Source: Sphingobacterium psychroaquaticum (GTDB lineage Bacteria > Bacteroidota > Bacteroidia > Sphingobacteriales > Sphingobacteriaceae). Taken from it: 64,000 nucleotides of DNA. The notes under the pieces are model-generated. The model was not told where the DNA came from, made no database searches, and was given only the letters and a program-made list of their open reading frames with translations. Below are positions 36,797-44,580 of the stretch, in pieces. The translations under genes were made by a program, and so were the position numbers. How positions within the stretch are numbered: position 1 is the first letter of the stretch; each line of letters opens with the position of its first letter. The DNA lies in NCBI RefSeq assembly GCF_900177625.1, contig NZ_FXAU01000006.1, forward strand, positions 62,001 to 126,000. The letters are read 5' to 3'.

Positions 36797-36810
36797 GCAA
36801 ACGATTGTGT
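36797..36810. promoter_or_regulatory. LacI-type operator motif, site 1 (PUL promoter)
   Basis: GCAAACGATTGTGT, core CAAACGATTG, a near-palindrome of the kind bound by LacI-family regulators (centre CG). Identical to 36934-36947, and the core recurs inverted at 39159-39168. A weaker relative (AAACGTTTTCG) starts 10 nt downstream on the + strand. Confidence 0.6.
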
Positions 36811-36933
36811 AGTTTACTTAAACGTTTTCGTGTATTAAGTACAATATGGGATGCTTTTTTTGTGAATTGTAAAACTCTTTCTATCAGTGTGATAGGTTGT
36901 TTTTATTTTCTCGAAAACCTTTTCGTGAGTTAC

Positions 36934-36947
36934 GCAAACGATTGTGT
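36934..36947. promoter_or_regulatory. LacI-type operator motif, site 2 (PUL promoter)
   Basis: Exact 14-nt copy of site 1, 137 nt away, preceded by TAC so that the longer form is TACGCAAACGATTGTGT. Two identical sites upstream of one operon fit DNA looping or cooperative binding. Confidence 0.6.
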
Positions 36948-37202
36948 TTCGAGGTATATTTTGTTTTGATTGTTGTTAGCCTTATACTTGGATTTTTTTT
37001 GTAAAAAGGACGTTGCGCAAGTAAATACAAAGATAATATGAGTGCGCAATAAGCGTAGTTGAATGGGTGGGAAAGGAGCGAGATACTTACTAGGACACGA
37101 AAGCGACTTGTTGGCCCGTTTAGGTTTTTTTAAGACTACTTTAAAAGGCAGGAAAATAGCCCGTAGCTTGAATTGGGTGGCGGTAGAGAAACATGATTTA
37201 TT

Positions 37203-37724
37203 TTAAGTCAACTTGACTTTTTTTAGCGCATCGGTATACTTTTTTTTGACTCCATTGTCGACTTCCTGTGCAGCGAGTTTCTCCATTGTTGCACGTAATG
37301 AATTGTTGTGCTCTGTTTTTAATTTGAAGATTTCGGCCAAAGCATAAGCCGATGCCCAGCGTACAACCGTGCCTGTATGCATCGCATTTATTAACAGTTG
37401 CGGTATGACATCAACAATCTTGCTCGGAAAGAGTTTGACAATATTTCCAATTACTCTTGCACTTTCCCACTTCACGCGGGGTTCATCCATCGTCAGTGAT
37501 TTAGCCACATAATTAAAGAGACGTTCATTGGCAACCAGAGGACTCTTCTTTGTCGCGTATTCCAACGCTTCTATACAAGTGGCCATCTCCACTGGTTTTT
37601 GCTGGTTGGCAAAAATGATCAGCTCCTCCGTCGTTAGTTCCTTTTGTATAAGGCTTTCTCCAATAAGAGCGACTTTAGCCTTTGTCTTGATACTTTTGTC
37701 CTGAAATAAGACTTCTAAATTCAC
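37203..37724 (-). CDS. HEAT-repeat protein
   Basis: 173 aa of alpha-helical HEAT repeats (WESARVIGNIVKLFPSKIVDVIPQLLINAMHTGTVVRWASAYALAEIFKL). No signal peptide, so cytoplasmic. HEAT scaffolds bind proteins; no enzymatic motif. It follows the small lipoprotein gene by 17 nt and may share its transcript. Specific function unknown. Confidence 0.78.
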   Translation of the reverse strand: MNLEVLFQDKSIKTKAKVALIGESLIQKELTTEELIIFANQQKPVEMATCIEALEYATKKSPLVANERLFNYVAKSLTMDEPRVKWESARVIGNIVKLFPSKIVDVIPQLLINAMHTGTVVRWASAYALAEIFKLKTEHNNSLRATMEKLAAQEVDNGVKKKYTDALKKVKLT

Positions 37725-37741
37725 GCTCTATTTTTTACTTG

Positions 37742-38194
37742 TTACTTGTGCAAAGCAAATTGCTCGTCGAAATGCAAACTATCGATATTGCTGAAGACAA
37801 GTTTGCCATCTAACTCTTCCATGTTACCGTAGCCCGGTAGTGCTGCTCCATTTTGGAATTTAAATGCTACTTGTCGTTCAGATATAACTCCTTCTGAAGA
37901 AAAAGAATACTCCGCAAGGAGAAGACTATCTTTAATTATTCCTTTTAAACTTCCATCGGTTCTATCCTTTTCGTACAGCGCAAATAAAAGTTGACCATGC
38001 ACCTCGTTATTATCCGATACTTGGAGATTCAAACGTATCGTATCGCCATTGTTAGCATAATGGTACATACCCGTAAGATTCGAAGTGGTTTCGTCTGTCT
38101 TTTCTTTGGCATCTTTAGCGGGGCCTTGACTGCAAGAAATAAAACTTATGGCACCAATAATGACTAGTATGCTATGGGTGAGCTGTTTTTTCAT
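37742..38194 (-). CDS. Small lipoprotein, unknown function
   Basis: 150 aa from ATG 38194 (MKKQLTHSILVIIGAISFISC), with a lipobox at Cys21; a longer in-frame ATG at 38215 is less likely. Mature part: a Lys/Asp/Glu/Thr-rich linker, then a beta-rich domain (LTGMYHYANNGDTIRLNLQVSDNNEVHGQLLFALYEKD). Not recognised. Just upstream of the HEAT gene on the same strand. Confidence 0.75.
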   Translation of the reverse strand: MKKQLTHSILVIIGAISFISCSQGPAKDAKEKTDETTSNLTGMYHYANNGDTIRLNLQVSDNNEVHGQLLFALYEKDRTDGSLKGIIKDSLLLAEYSFSSEGVISERQVAFKFQNGAALPGYGNMEELDGKLVFSNIDSLHFDEQFALHK

Positions 38195-38457
38195 ACGTAT
38201 GACTTTATGAAACAAATTTAATGAATTTTCAGCTGTATAGCAATGCTACTATCAGAGGTATCGCGTTGACCTTCAATAATGTCATGCATTAGCTTTTGCT
38301 TAAATTATTTGTCTTTTAGTATTCACATAAACAAACGGGAGCGTCTAAAGTTTATTGCTTTTCATTATTTAATACAAAACCCCTGTTTTCGGGGATGTTT
38401 ACCAATGCATACTTCAATTACCTTTGTCTTAAGGTTAAATCAATAAAAACAATAGAA

Positions 38458-38928
38458 ATGAAAAAATTATTAATTAAAGGGATTACTCTTATGGTTTTAC
38501 TTACTGTTATGAGTTGTGGTGCATCAAAAGATCCTGTTGAATACAATAATGCTGTTATTACTGTCATCAATGGATCTGGGGCATATATTGGTAAAATGAA
38601 TGCAGCAATGGAGAGTAAAAACTATGACGAGGCGGAGAAAGTAAGAGTGGATTGGGCAAAAGCTGTTGATGCTGATATTAAAAAAATGGAAGAGATCGGA
38701 GATTTTAATGGCGATGCGGGTCTCCAAAATGCCGTGTTAAAAGGACTAAAAGGATACAAGAAAATTGTAGATCAAGATTACCCGAAATTAATCGATATCC
38801 GAAAAAACAATAAAGAAGATGTAAGAGTAGAACAGACTGCATTGGAGAATATCAATAAAGCGTTTGAGAATATGGCCAATGGGGTAAACGAAGCCTCTAA
38901 CAATTTTGAAAAAACGTACAAAAAGTAA
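38458..38928 (+). CDS. Helical lipoprotein (LIC11966-like surface protein)
   Basis: 156 aa from ATG 38458 (MKKLLIKGITLMVLLTVMSC), lipobox Cys20. The mature part is almost all helix (YNNAVITVINGSGAYIGKMNAAMESKNYDEAEKVRVDWAKAV). It resembles the LIC11966-type small surface proteins, but I assign this only tentatively. The 3' end is duplicated: a 17-nt unit spans and follows the stop codon. Followed by a strong terminator. Confidence 0.75.
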   Translation: MKKLLIKGITLMVLLTVMSCGASKDPVEYNNAVITVINGSGAYIGKMNAAMESKNYDEAEKVRVDWAKAVDADIKKMEEIGDFNGDAGLQNAVLKGLKGYKKIVDQDYPKLIDIRKNNKEDVRVEQTALENINKAFENMANGVNEASNNFEKTYKK

Positions 38929-38944
38929 AAACGTACAAAAAGTA
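38911..38944 (+). repeat. Tandem 17-nt duplication over the stop codon
   Basis: aaaacgtacaaaaagta occurs twice, at 38911-38927 and 38928-38944, without mismatch. The first copy contains the last codons and the TAA; the second is untranslated. A recent slippage event. Confidence 0.9.
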
Positions 38945-38965
38945 AAATAACGTTTAAGGTTGCAG

Positions 38966-39001
38966 GCTCCCGGTAGATTTGTTTCTATCGGGAGCTTTTT
39001 T
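38966..39001 (+). terminator. Rho-independent terminator after the helical lipoprotein
   Basis: GCTCCCGGTAGA ... TTCTATCGGGAGC pairs around a short T-rich loop (one G-T pair) and runs into TTTTTT. It separates the lipoprotein gene from the GH127 promoter region. Confidence 0.85.
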
Positions 39002-39158
39002 GTGGCACTTACTCTGAGATGTTTTGTTTGTTCCTTTTTTAATTCGCATACTTCTCATTTTGAGGCTTAAATGAAGGTTGTTAATATCAGGTTACTGTTC
39101 GTTAAAATCTATGTAGAGATAAGTCCGGATTCTTCTTAGTTTTAAAAATATTATCAAG

Positions 39159-39168
39159 CAATCGTTTG
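39159..39168. promoter_or_regulatory. LacI-type operator core upstream of the GH127 gene
   Basis: CAATCGTTTG is the exact reverse complement of CAAACGATTG, the core found twice before the SusC operon. It lies 60 nt upstream of the GH127 start. It links the enzyme to the transporter operon on the opposite strand. Confidence 0.55.
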
Positions 39169-39228
39169 TTTAGTGAAAACTATAGCTTATTGTGGCTGCT
39201 TGAACCTACATGAACCTTTAATTTACGC

Positions 39229-42200
39229 ATGAAAAAAATAAAGATGAGAAGCATGAAACTATTCTGTCCGATACTATTGTTTTTAGTGAGTATAGGACTA
39301 TTTACGCAAAAAGTTAACGCGCAAGGCGATCAGATATTGGATGGTATAGGGGAGACAGGGATGGTGGCTCGGTATGTATTTGATGGTGATACGAAAGATT
39401 GGTCTCGAAATAATTTACATGGAAAGTTCCATGGCGGTGTGGCTAAATATGTGAAGGACGAACGATTTGGTCAGGTTTTGTCTTTGTCTGGTGGAGCGAA
39501 CGACTATATTTCCATTCCTGGGACGGCTTTTACGGATCTTGAATCTATAAGTATCTCGGGGTGGGTCTATCTCCAATCGAATAAGACGAATCAGTATTTT
39601 TTTGATTTTGGGCAGGATGCTAACCGACGTTTCTTTTCGGCTCCAGAAGGCGTTAAAGGAAAAACAGGGTATTATACGCTGGTATCAACAAAGAGTGGGA
39701 CGGCACTAGAGTTGACCGCGCCAGCTATTGAAACAAATAAGTGGGTGCATTTGGTGGTGGTTATTGATATTCCATCGAAATCTGTATTTACGTATGTGGA
39801 TAGCAAACTTGTTGGAGAGAAGACGGGTGTTTCTCTGGAATTGGCGGACATATTTGGACAACAAACGAATGGAAAAGGGCACTTCCTAATCGGTAAATCT
39901 TTCTTACCGGGTACGCCTTCTTTGCAGGCTCTGCTTCGTGATTTTCGTATTTATCGTGTGCCATTGACAAGACGACAGGTGGGAGGAATTTATTACAATG
40001 CTTTAAAAGGCGTACGTGAGGATGCTGCAAATATGGGTAAGGTAGAAGATGATCTTCCGACTTTTCCGTTAACAAAGGCACAGCTTTACAATGCATATTT
40101 GTTGAACGTGTCTGATGTGAAAGTAGAAACAGAGGTTGGTGAATTACCTCGTTTACCAAGCTATGTTGAGGGGACATATCGTGATGCGGTCGTCGGGCCT
40201 AAAGTTCGCGTGTTGTGGCCTTCTCCGATTGATAATAGCGCTGCGCTTGAGGCTGGAGAATATACGATTGTTGGTCGAGTACCTGGAACTGATTTACAGC
40301 CCAAGGCTGTCATTAAGGTCAAAGGTGGAGATAAATCTAGTACACCGAATTCGAAGTTGGAGCCTTTTCATCTAGACCAGGTATTGTTGGTGACAGATGC
40401 GAAGCAACAGGAGACAAAATTCATTGAAAATAGAGATAAGTTCATCCATACCTTAGCGACAACAGACCCGAACTCTTTTCTATATATGTTCCGTCACGCT
40501 TTTGGTCAAAAGCAACCCGAAGGCGCAAAACCTTTGGGGGTATGGGATAGCCAAGATACAAAGTTGCGGGGACATGCCACTGGACATTATCTGACAGCTA
40601 TTGCACAGGCGTATGCCGGAACGGGCTATGATAAAGCCCTCCAGGATAACTTTGCTCAAAAGATGGATTATATGGTTAACGTGCTGTATGAGTTGTCTCA
40701 TTTGTCTGGAAAACCAAAAGATGCTGGCGGAGTATCTGTTTCAGATCCAACGTTGGTACCCAAAGGGCCGGGCAAATCTGATTATGACTCCGATCTTAGT
40801 GAAGCAGGTATTCGGACCGATTATTGGAATTGGGGGGCTGGTTTTATCAGTGCCTATCCGCCGGATCAGTTTATTATGCTTGAACAAGGAGCAACCTATG
40901 GTGGACAAAAGAATCAAGTATGGGCGCCTTATTATACCTTGCATAAAATCTTAGCCGGCTTATTGGATATTTATGAAGTAAGCGGTAATAAAAAAGCGCT
41001 GGATGTAGCTGTTGGAATGAGTGACTGGGTGTATGTACGTTTAAATCAGTTGCCGAAAGAGACGCTTATCAAAATGTGGAACACGTATATCGCAGGCGAA
41101 TTTGGCGGTATGAATGAAACCATGGCACACTTGTATCGAATTACGAACGATGATAACTATTTGAAAACCGCACAGCTTTTTGATAATATAAAAATGTTCT
41201 TTGGAGATCCCGATCATTCCCACGGGCTGGCTAAAAATGTGGATACATTTCGAGGGCTGCATGCCAACCAACATATACCACAGGTGGTGGGGAGTATAGA
41301 GATGTACCGCGTGTCTAACTTGCCCGAATATTATAAAGTAGCGGATAACTTCTGGTATAAAGCGGTGAATGATTATATGTACAGTATTGGAGGCGTTGCG
41401 GGGGCACGTAATCCTGCGAATGCGGAATGCTTTATCAGTCAGCCTGCTACATTGTACGAAAATGGTCTATCAGCAGGCGGGCAGAATGAGACCTGTGCAA
41501 CGTATAATATGTTGAAATTAACCAGTAATCTTTTTCTTTTTGACCAACGAACGGAACTGATGGATTATTACGAACGGGGTTTATACAATCATATTCTAGC
41601 GTCCGTAGCGAAGGATAGTCCTGCCAATACATACCATGTCCCATTACGACCTGGATCGATGAAGCAATTTGGTAATCCCGATATGACTGGATTTACCTGT
41701 TGTAATGGTACAGCAATTGAAAGCAGTACGAAACTCCAGAATTCCATTTATTTTAAAAGTAAAGACAATAATGCGCTATACGTAAATCTCTACATTCCGT
41801 CGACTCTAAATTGGACGGAACGTGGTGTAACGATTGAACAGGAAACAAGTTTTCCGAAGGAAGACCATACACGGTTACGCATTAAAGGAAATGGAAAATT
41901 TGACGTGCATGTACGCGTTCCAGGATGGGCGACCAAAGGTTTTTATGTAACGATCAATGGTGAACAGCAAAATGTAAATGCGACACCAGGCAGTTATTTT
42001 AATATCAGTCGTACATGGAAAAGTGGCGATGTTATTGAGTTGCGCATGCCGTTCCAATTTCATTTGGATCCACTCATGGATCAGCCGAATATCGCCAGTT
42101 TGTTTTATGGACCCATACTCTTAGCAGCACAAGAGCCAGAAGCTCGAAAAGAATGGCGTAAAGTAACGTTAGATGCAAAAGATATCAGTAAAACCATTAA

Positions 42201-42306
42201 AGGAGATGCAAGTCAATTGGAGTTTCAAATTGAGGATGTGGTTTTTAAACCATTCTACGATACCTATGGGCGCCATTCGGTATATTTAGATGTAACACTA
42301 AAGTAA
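39229..42306 (+). CDS. Secreted LamG + GH127 glycoside hydrolase (beta-L-arabinofuranosidase family)
   Basis: 1025 aa. Signal peptide 1-31 (MKLFCPILLFLVSIGLFTQKVNA). Residues ~40-250 are a LamG/concanavalin-like domain (VARYVFDGDTKDWSRNNLHGKF; SISGWVYLQSNKT), ~270-365 a bacterial Ig-like segment, ~375-900 the GH127 (alpha/alpha)6 barrel and ~900-1025 C-terminal beta domains. The zinc-thiolate site is intact: Glu754 and Cys756 in GGQNETCATYN and the Cys824-Cys825 pair in TCCNGT, corresponding to E338, C340, C417 (nucleophile) and C418 of Bifidobacterium HypBA1. It should release L-arabinofuranose from beta-linked arabino-oligosaccharides or hydroxyproline arabinosides. A GH146-like specificity is also possible. 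Shares an operator with the SusC operon. Confidence 0.92.
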   Translation: MKKIKMRSMKLFCPILLFLVSIGLFTQKVNAQGDQILDGIGETGMVARYVFDGDTKDWSRNNLHGKFHGGVAKYVKDERFGQVLSLSGGANDYISIPGTAFTDLESISISGWVYLQSNKTNQYFFDFGQDANRRFFSAPEGVKGKTGYYTLVSTKSGTALELTAPAIETNKWVHLVVVIDIPSKSVFTYVDSKLVGEKTGVSLELADIFGQQTNGKGHFLIGKSFLPGTPSLQALLRDFRIYRVPLTRRQVGGIYYNALKGVREDAANMGKVEDDLPTFPLTKAQLYNAYLLNVSDVKVETEVGELPRLPSYVEGTYRDAVVGPKVRVLWPSPIDNSAALEAGEYTIVGRVPGTDLQPKAVIKVKGGDKSSTPNSKLEPFHLDQVLLVTDAKQQETKFIENRDKFIHTLATTDPNSFLYMFRHAFGQKQPEGAKPLGVWDSQDTKLRGHATGHYLTAIAQAYAGTGYDKALQDNFAQKMDYMVNVLYELSHLSGKPKDAGGVSVSDPTLVPKGPGKSDYDSDLSEAGIRTDYWNWGAGFISAYPPDQFIMLEQGATYGGQKNQVWAPYYTLHKILAGLLDIYEVSGNKKALDVAVGMSDWVYVRLNQLPKETLIKMWNTYIAGEFGGMNETMAHLYRITNDDNYLKTAQLFDNIKMFFGDPDHSHGLAKNVDTFRGLHANQHIPQVVGSIEMYRVSNLPEYYKVADNFWYKAVNDYMYSIGGVAGARNPANAECFISQPATLYENGLSAGGQNETCATYNMLKLTSNLFLFDQRTELMDYYERGLYNHILASVAKDSPANTYHVPLRPGSMKQFGNPDMTGFTCCNGTAIESSTKLQNSIYFKSKDNNALYVNLYIPSTLNWTERGVTIEQETSFPKEDHTRLRIKGNGKFDVHVRVPGWATKGFYVTINGEQQNVNATPGSYFNISRTWKSGDVIELRMPFQFHLDPLMDQPNIASLFYGPILLAAQEPEARKEWRKVTLDAKDISKTIKGDASQLEFQIEDVVFKPFYDTYGRHSVYLDVTLK

Positions 42307-42324
42307 ATCACCTTACTAGTTTTG

Positions 42325-42371
42325 ATCTTTTATGTTGTATTTTCGAAGTTCGATCATACAACATAAAAGAT
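42325..42371 (+). promoter_or_regulatory. 16-bp perfect inverted repeat over the start codon of the RibD-C gene
   Basis: ATCTTTTATGTTGTAT (42325-42340) and ATACAACATAAAAGAT (42356-42371) are exact complements separated by 15 nt. The right arm holds the ribosome-binding region and the A and T of the start codon at 42370. In mRNA this would hide the start, so it may be a translational control hairpin; in DNA it may be an operator. Confidence 0.7.
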
Positions 42372-42915
42372 GAGAAAGATAATTTTAGACTTAGCCATCA
42401 CCTTAGATGGGTTTATTGAAGGGCCAAATGGTGAAATCGATTGGTGCATCATGGATGAGGATATGGATTTTACTGGTTTTTTGAAGGGGATTGATACCAT
42501 CTTTTACGGACGTGTAAGTTATGACGCCTGGGGGAATTTTATACCCGAAGGAGAGGTGAGTGTTCCGGAAAGAGAGTTATGGGAAACTGTACACTCGAAA
42601 AGGAAAATTGTCTTTAGTCGCCAGGAAAAAAATGATAGTCGTGCTACCTTTATTCGTGAAGGAATAGAGGATCGTGTAAAAATGATGAGAGCGGAAGATG
42701 GTAAGGATATTTGGCTTTATGGGGGTGCCAGCCTGATTAGCACTTTTGTTAAACTAGATCTTATAGATGTGTATCGCCTTTCCGTACATCCTGTAGCTTT
42801 GGGGCAAGGTAAACCGTTGTTTGAGGATCTTAGCAAGCGTCTTCAATTAAAGCTTAAAGAGAGTCATGCTTTTAAATCAGGCGTGGTACAGATGGTTTAC
42901 GAAACAAAACGCTAG
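42370..42915 (+). CDS. Dihydrofolate-reductase-like RibD C-terminal domain protein
   Basis: 181 aa; single RibD_C domain: IILDLAITLDGFIEGPNGEIDW at the N-terminus, FYGRVSYDAW, and DIWLYGGASLISTFVKLDLIDVYRLSVHPVALGQGKPLFEDL near the end. NADPH-dependent reductase fold; no riboflavin deaminase domain, and standalone members have no proven substrate. Its start lies inside a strong hairpin (42325-42371). Confidence 0.9.
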   Translation: MRKIILDLAITLDGFIEGPNGEIDWCIMDEDMDFTGFLKGIDTIFYGRVSYDAWGNFIPEGEVSVPERELWETVHSKRKIVFSRQEKNDSRATFIREGIEDRVKMMRAEDGKDIWLYGGASLISTFVKLDLIDVYRLSVHPVALGQGKPLFEDLSKRLQLKLKESHAFKSGVVQMVYETKR

Positions 42916-43016
42916 TGTGCCTATGCTTTTTTACTAAGAAATTTATTTTTTATTCTGACGATTGTGTAAATTGGTATTCAAAATAAGCACAAGGTAATAG
43001 ATCTAAATACGTTAGT

Positions 43017-43379
43017 ATGGAAAATGTAACATCACAAACAAAACTTAAGCACGAACAAATTCAATACATCGAGTTTCTTTCTCCTGATTTGGAACGTATT
43101 AAGGAATTCTATACAGCGAGTTTCGGTTGGATGTTTACTGACTATGGCCCAGGGTATACGGCATTTGAAGGCACGCATGTCGATGGTGGTTTTGCGCAAG
43201 GTACAGCTGTTCGAGGAAGTATATTGATCGTACTGTACTCCGACGATATCTTGTCTACTAAGGAGCGAGTGCTTCAAGCAGGTGGCGTCCTAACACAGGA
43301 TATTTTTAGTTTCCCGGGCGGACGCCGTTTTCAGTTTACAGATCCAGATGGAAATGAGCTCGCTGTTTGGTCCGTTTAG
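43017..43379 (+). CDS. VOC-family protein (glyoxalase/dioxygenase superfamily)
   Basis: 120 aa, one VOC fold of two beta-alpha-beta-beta-beta modules: QIQYIEFLSPDLERIKEFYTASFGWMFTDYGPGYTAFEG and ILIVLYSDDILSTKERVLQAGG, closing FPGGRRFQFTDPDGNELAVWSV. The terminal Glu of GNELAVW is a usual metal ligand. Function open: antibiotic or toxin detoxification and thiol chemistry are common for the fold. Confidence 0.9.
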   Translation: MENVTSQTKLKHEQIQYIEFLSPDLERIKEFYTASFGWMFTDYGPGYTAFEGTHVDGGFAQGTAVRGSILIVLYSDDILSTKERVLQAGGVLTQDIFSFPGGRRFQFTDPDGNELAVWSV

Positions 43380-43401
43380 GCCACAGCGAATGTGTATTCG
43401 C

Positions 43402-43866
43402 TTATCTTCTTTTTCTAAAGAGCCACGGCGCTACCGCATTTTTTTGTTTCCAAAGTCCTACCTTTTCCATTCGGGCGGTCTGTTCAGCTTCCGCAAAAAT
43501 GGTAGACTTATCAAAAAGTTTGTAGTGCCATGCTAGTCCGGCACGGAGCAATTCGAGGTTGACATTTAGTGTATCCTGAACCCATACGATGCCTACCGTT
43601 CGCCCGTATTGGTCTTTACTTTTTACATCGATTTTGACCTTTTTTCCGAAACACAGATCCGAGGTAAACCGTCGCGCCACCTGACCAAAATCCTGACCAT
43701 TTTCGGGACAATCGATCCCGTGAAAACGAATTCTTATCTGGGTATTGTTGGAATCTAAAATGGTAATAGTATCTCCATCGGCAACACGGACCACTTTCCC
43801 TCTTACAGTTTGTGCATGGCTAATCAGGGAAGCAAATAAATAAATGAAAACAAATGTAATCTTCAT
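43402..43866 (-). CDS. Thermonuclease-like (SNase) exported nuclease
   Basis: 154 aa from ATG 43866 (MKITFVFIYLFASLISHAQ), signal peptide included; the alternative ATG at 43881 would overlap the upstream HTH gene. SNase motifs: VRVADGDTITILDSNNTQIRIRFHGIDCPENGQDFGQVARRF (the Asp/Arg/Glu catalytic zone) and DQYGRTVGIVWV (second Arg). Calcium-dependent DNA/RNA hydrolase in the periplasm or outside. It lies directly downstream of the HTH cassette. Confidence 0.9.
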   Translation of the reverse strand: MKITFVFIYLFASLISHAQTVRGKVVRVADGDTITILDSNNTQIRIRFHGIDCPENGQDFGQVARRFTSDLCFGKKVKIDVKSKDQYGRTVGIVWVQDTLNVNLELLRAGLAWHYKLFDKSTIFAEAEQTARMEKVGLWKQKNAVAPWLFRKRR

Positions 43867-43873
43867 AGAAATT

Positions 43874-44074
43874 TTAATCATTCTCTTCTAATTCAAATAA
43901 TTCTTCAATAGACTTTTCTAATACATGGGAAATCTTGAGTGATAAAACGGTCGAAGGAACATATTTTTCTGCTTCAAGTGCGTTGATCGTTTGACGACTC
44001 ACACCGACCAAATTGGCCAGCTGCTCCTGTGAATAACCTTTTATTAAACGGTTAATCCTGATATTATTCTTCAT
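43874..44074 (-). CDS. Small XRE-type HTH regulator
   Basis: 66 aa: IRINRLIKGYSQEQLANLVGVSRQTINALEAEKYVPSTVLSLKISHVL, a minimal Cro/CI-like HTH (YozG type), plus an acidic C-terminal tail. It overlaps the upstream membrane-protein gene by 11 nt. Paired small HTH and membrane proteins are common cassettes in which the membrane partner may control the HTH protein. A palindromic operator sits on their shared promoter. Confidence 0.92.
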   Translation of the reverse strand: MKNNIRINRLIKGYSQEQLANLVGVSRQTINALEAEKYVPSTVLSLKISHVLEKSIEELFELEEND

Positions 44075-44498
44075 GCCCGACTCTCCTTCCTATTTTGAAT
44101 AGTTGAATGTTAAACAAGATAAGAAATAGACCCAATATCAAGTGCGGAAAGTACATGACAATTAAGTAATCGCTGTCATATACAAAAACGGTGATTAATA
44201 AGAAAGAGATGAAGCTGATAATAATGGACCAGGACCAAGAAAATAGTCGAAGACTATTTATCATTTCATCCTCTTGTTTTCTTTTCGTGAATGAAATAAA
44301 TAGAAGACCAAGGATAGAGGTTGTTAGGAAAATTGTTAAGCCTGCATCTGTGTTGATAAATCTAAAATTCCCCTGATTCGAAAGGACGGCAAATAGAGAG
44401 AAATTTAAGTTAGCAATTTGTTTACTCAAGAGGGATGTCAAAACGAGCAAAAGTCCGATCCATTGAAAACAACGAGGGAGTAATGGTATACTTTTCAT
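44064..44498 (-). CDS. Four-helix membrane protein paired with the HTH regulator
   Basis: 144 aa, four hydrophobic segments: CFQWIGLLLVLTSLLSK, LTIFLTTSILGLLFISF, WSIIISFISFLLITVFVY and LIVMYFPHLILGLFLILF. No known family assigned with certainty (resembles DUF2178/DUF3021-type partners of small HTH proteins). First gene of the cassette; overlaps the HTH gene by 11 nt, so translation is coupled. Role as sensor or antagonist of the HTH protein is inference. Confidence 0.78.
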   Translation of the reverse strand: MKSIPLLPRCFQWIGLLLVLTSLLSKQIANLNFSLFAVLSNQGNFRFINTDAGLTIFLTTSILGLLFISFTKRKQEDEMINSLRLFSWSWSIIISFISFLLITVFVYDSDYLIVMYFPHLILGLFLILFNIQLFKIGRRVGHEE

Positions 44499-44529
44499 AA
44501 TGGTACATAGTTTTAAATTGTTAATGCGT

Positions 44530-44560
44530 CAAATGTAAAATATATTTTACATTATGACAA
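44530..44560 (-). promoter_or_regulatory. Promoter of the HTH/membrane cassette
   Basis: On the minus strand TTG (44560-44558), 20 nt, TACATTTG (44537-44530): an exact Bacteroidota promoter. Its -7 box ends 31 nt before the start codon at 44498. The palindrome 44533-44552 overlaps the -7 box and the spacer. Confidence 0.75.
44533..44552. promoter_or_regulatory. 20-bp perfect palindrome, probable autoregulatory operator
   Basis: ATGTAAAATATATTTTACAT is perfectly self-complementary. It covers the spacer and part of the -7 box, so a bound dimer would block RNA polymerase. A second element, TTACA-AAA-TGTAA (44568-44580), lies just upstream of the -33 box and shares the TGTAA half-site. Confidence 0.7.
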
Positions 44561-44580
44561 GTTTATTTTACAAAATGTAA

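Larger units (their letters stand above)
36690..37202. promoter_or_regulatory. Upstream regulatory region of the SusC operon
   Basis: 513 nt between the SusC N-terminal region and the 3' end of the HEAT gene. It holds two copies of GCAAACGATTGTGT (36797-36810 and 36934-36947) and a related TAAACGTTTTCGTGTA (36819-36834). No ORF. The length and repeated palindromes suggest multi-site regulation. Confidence 0.6.
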
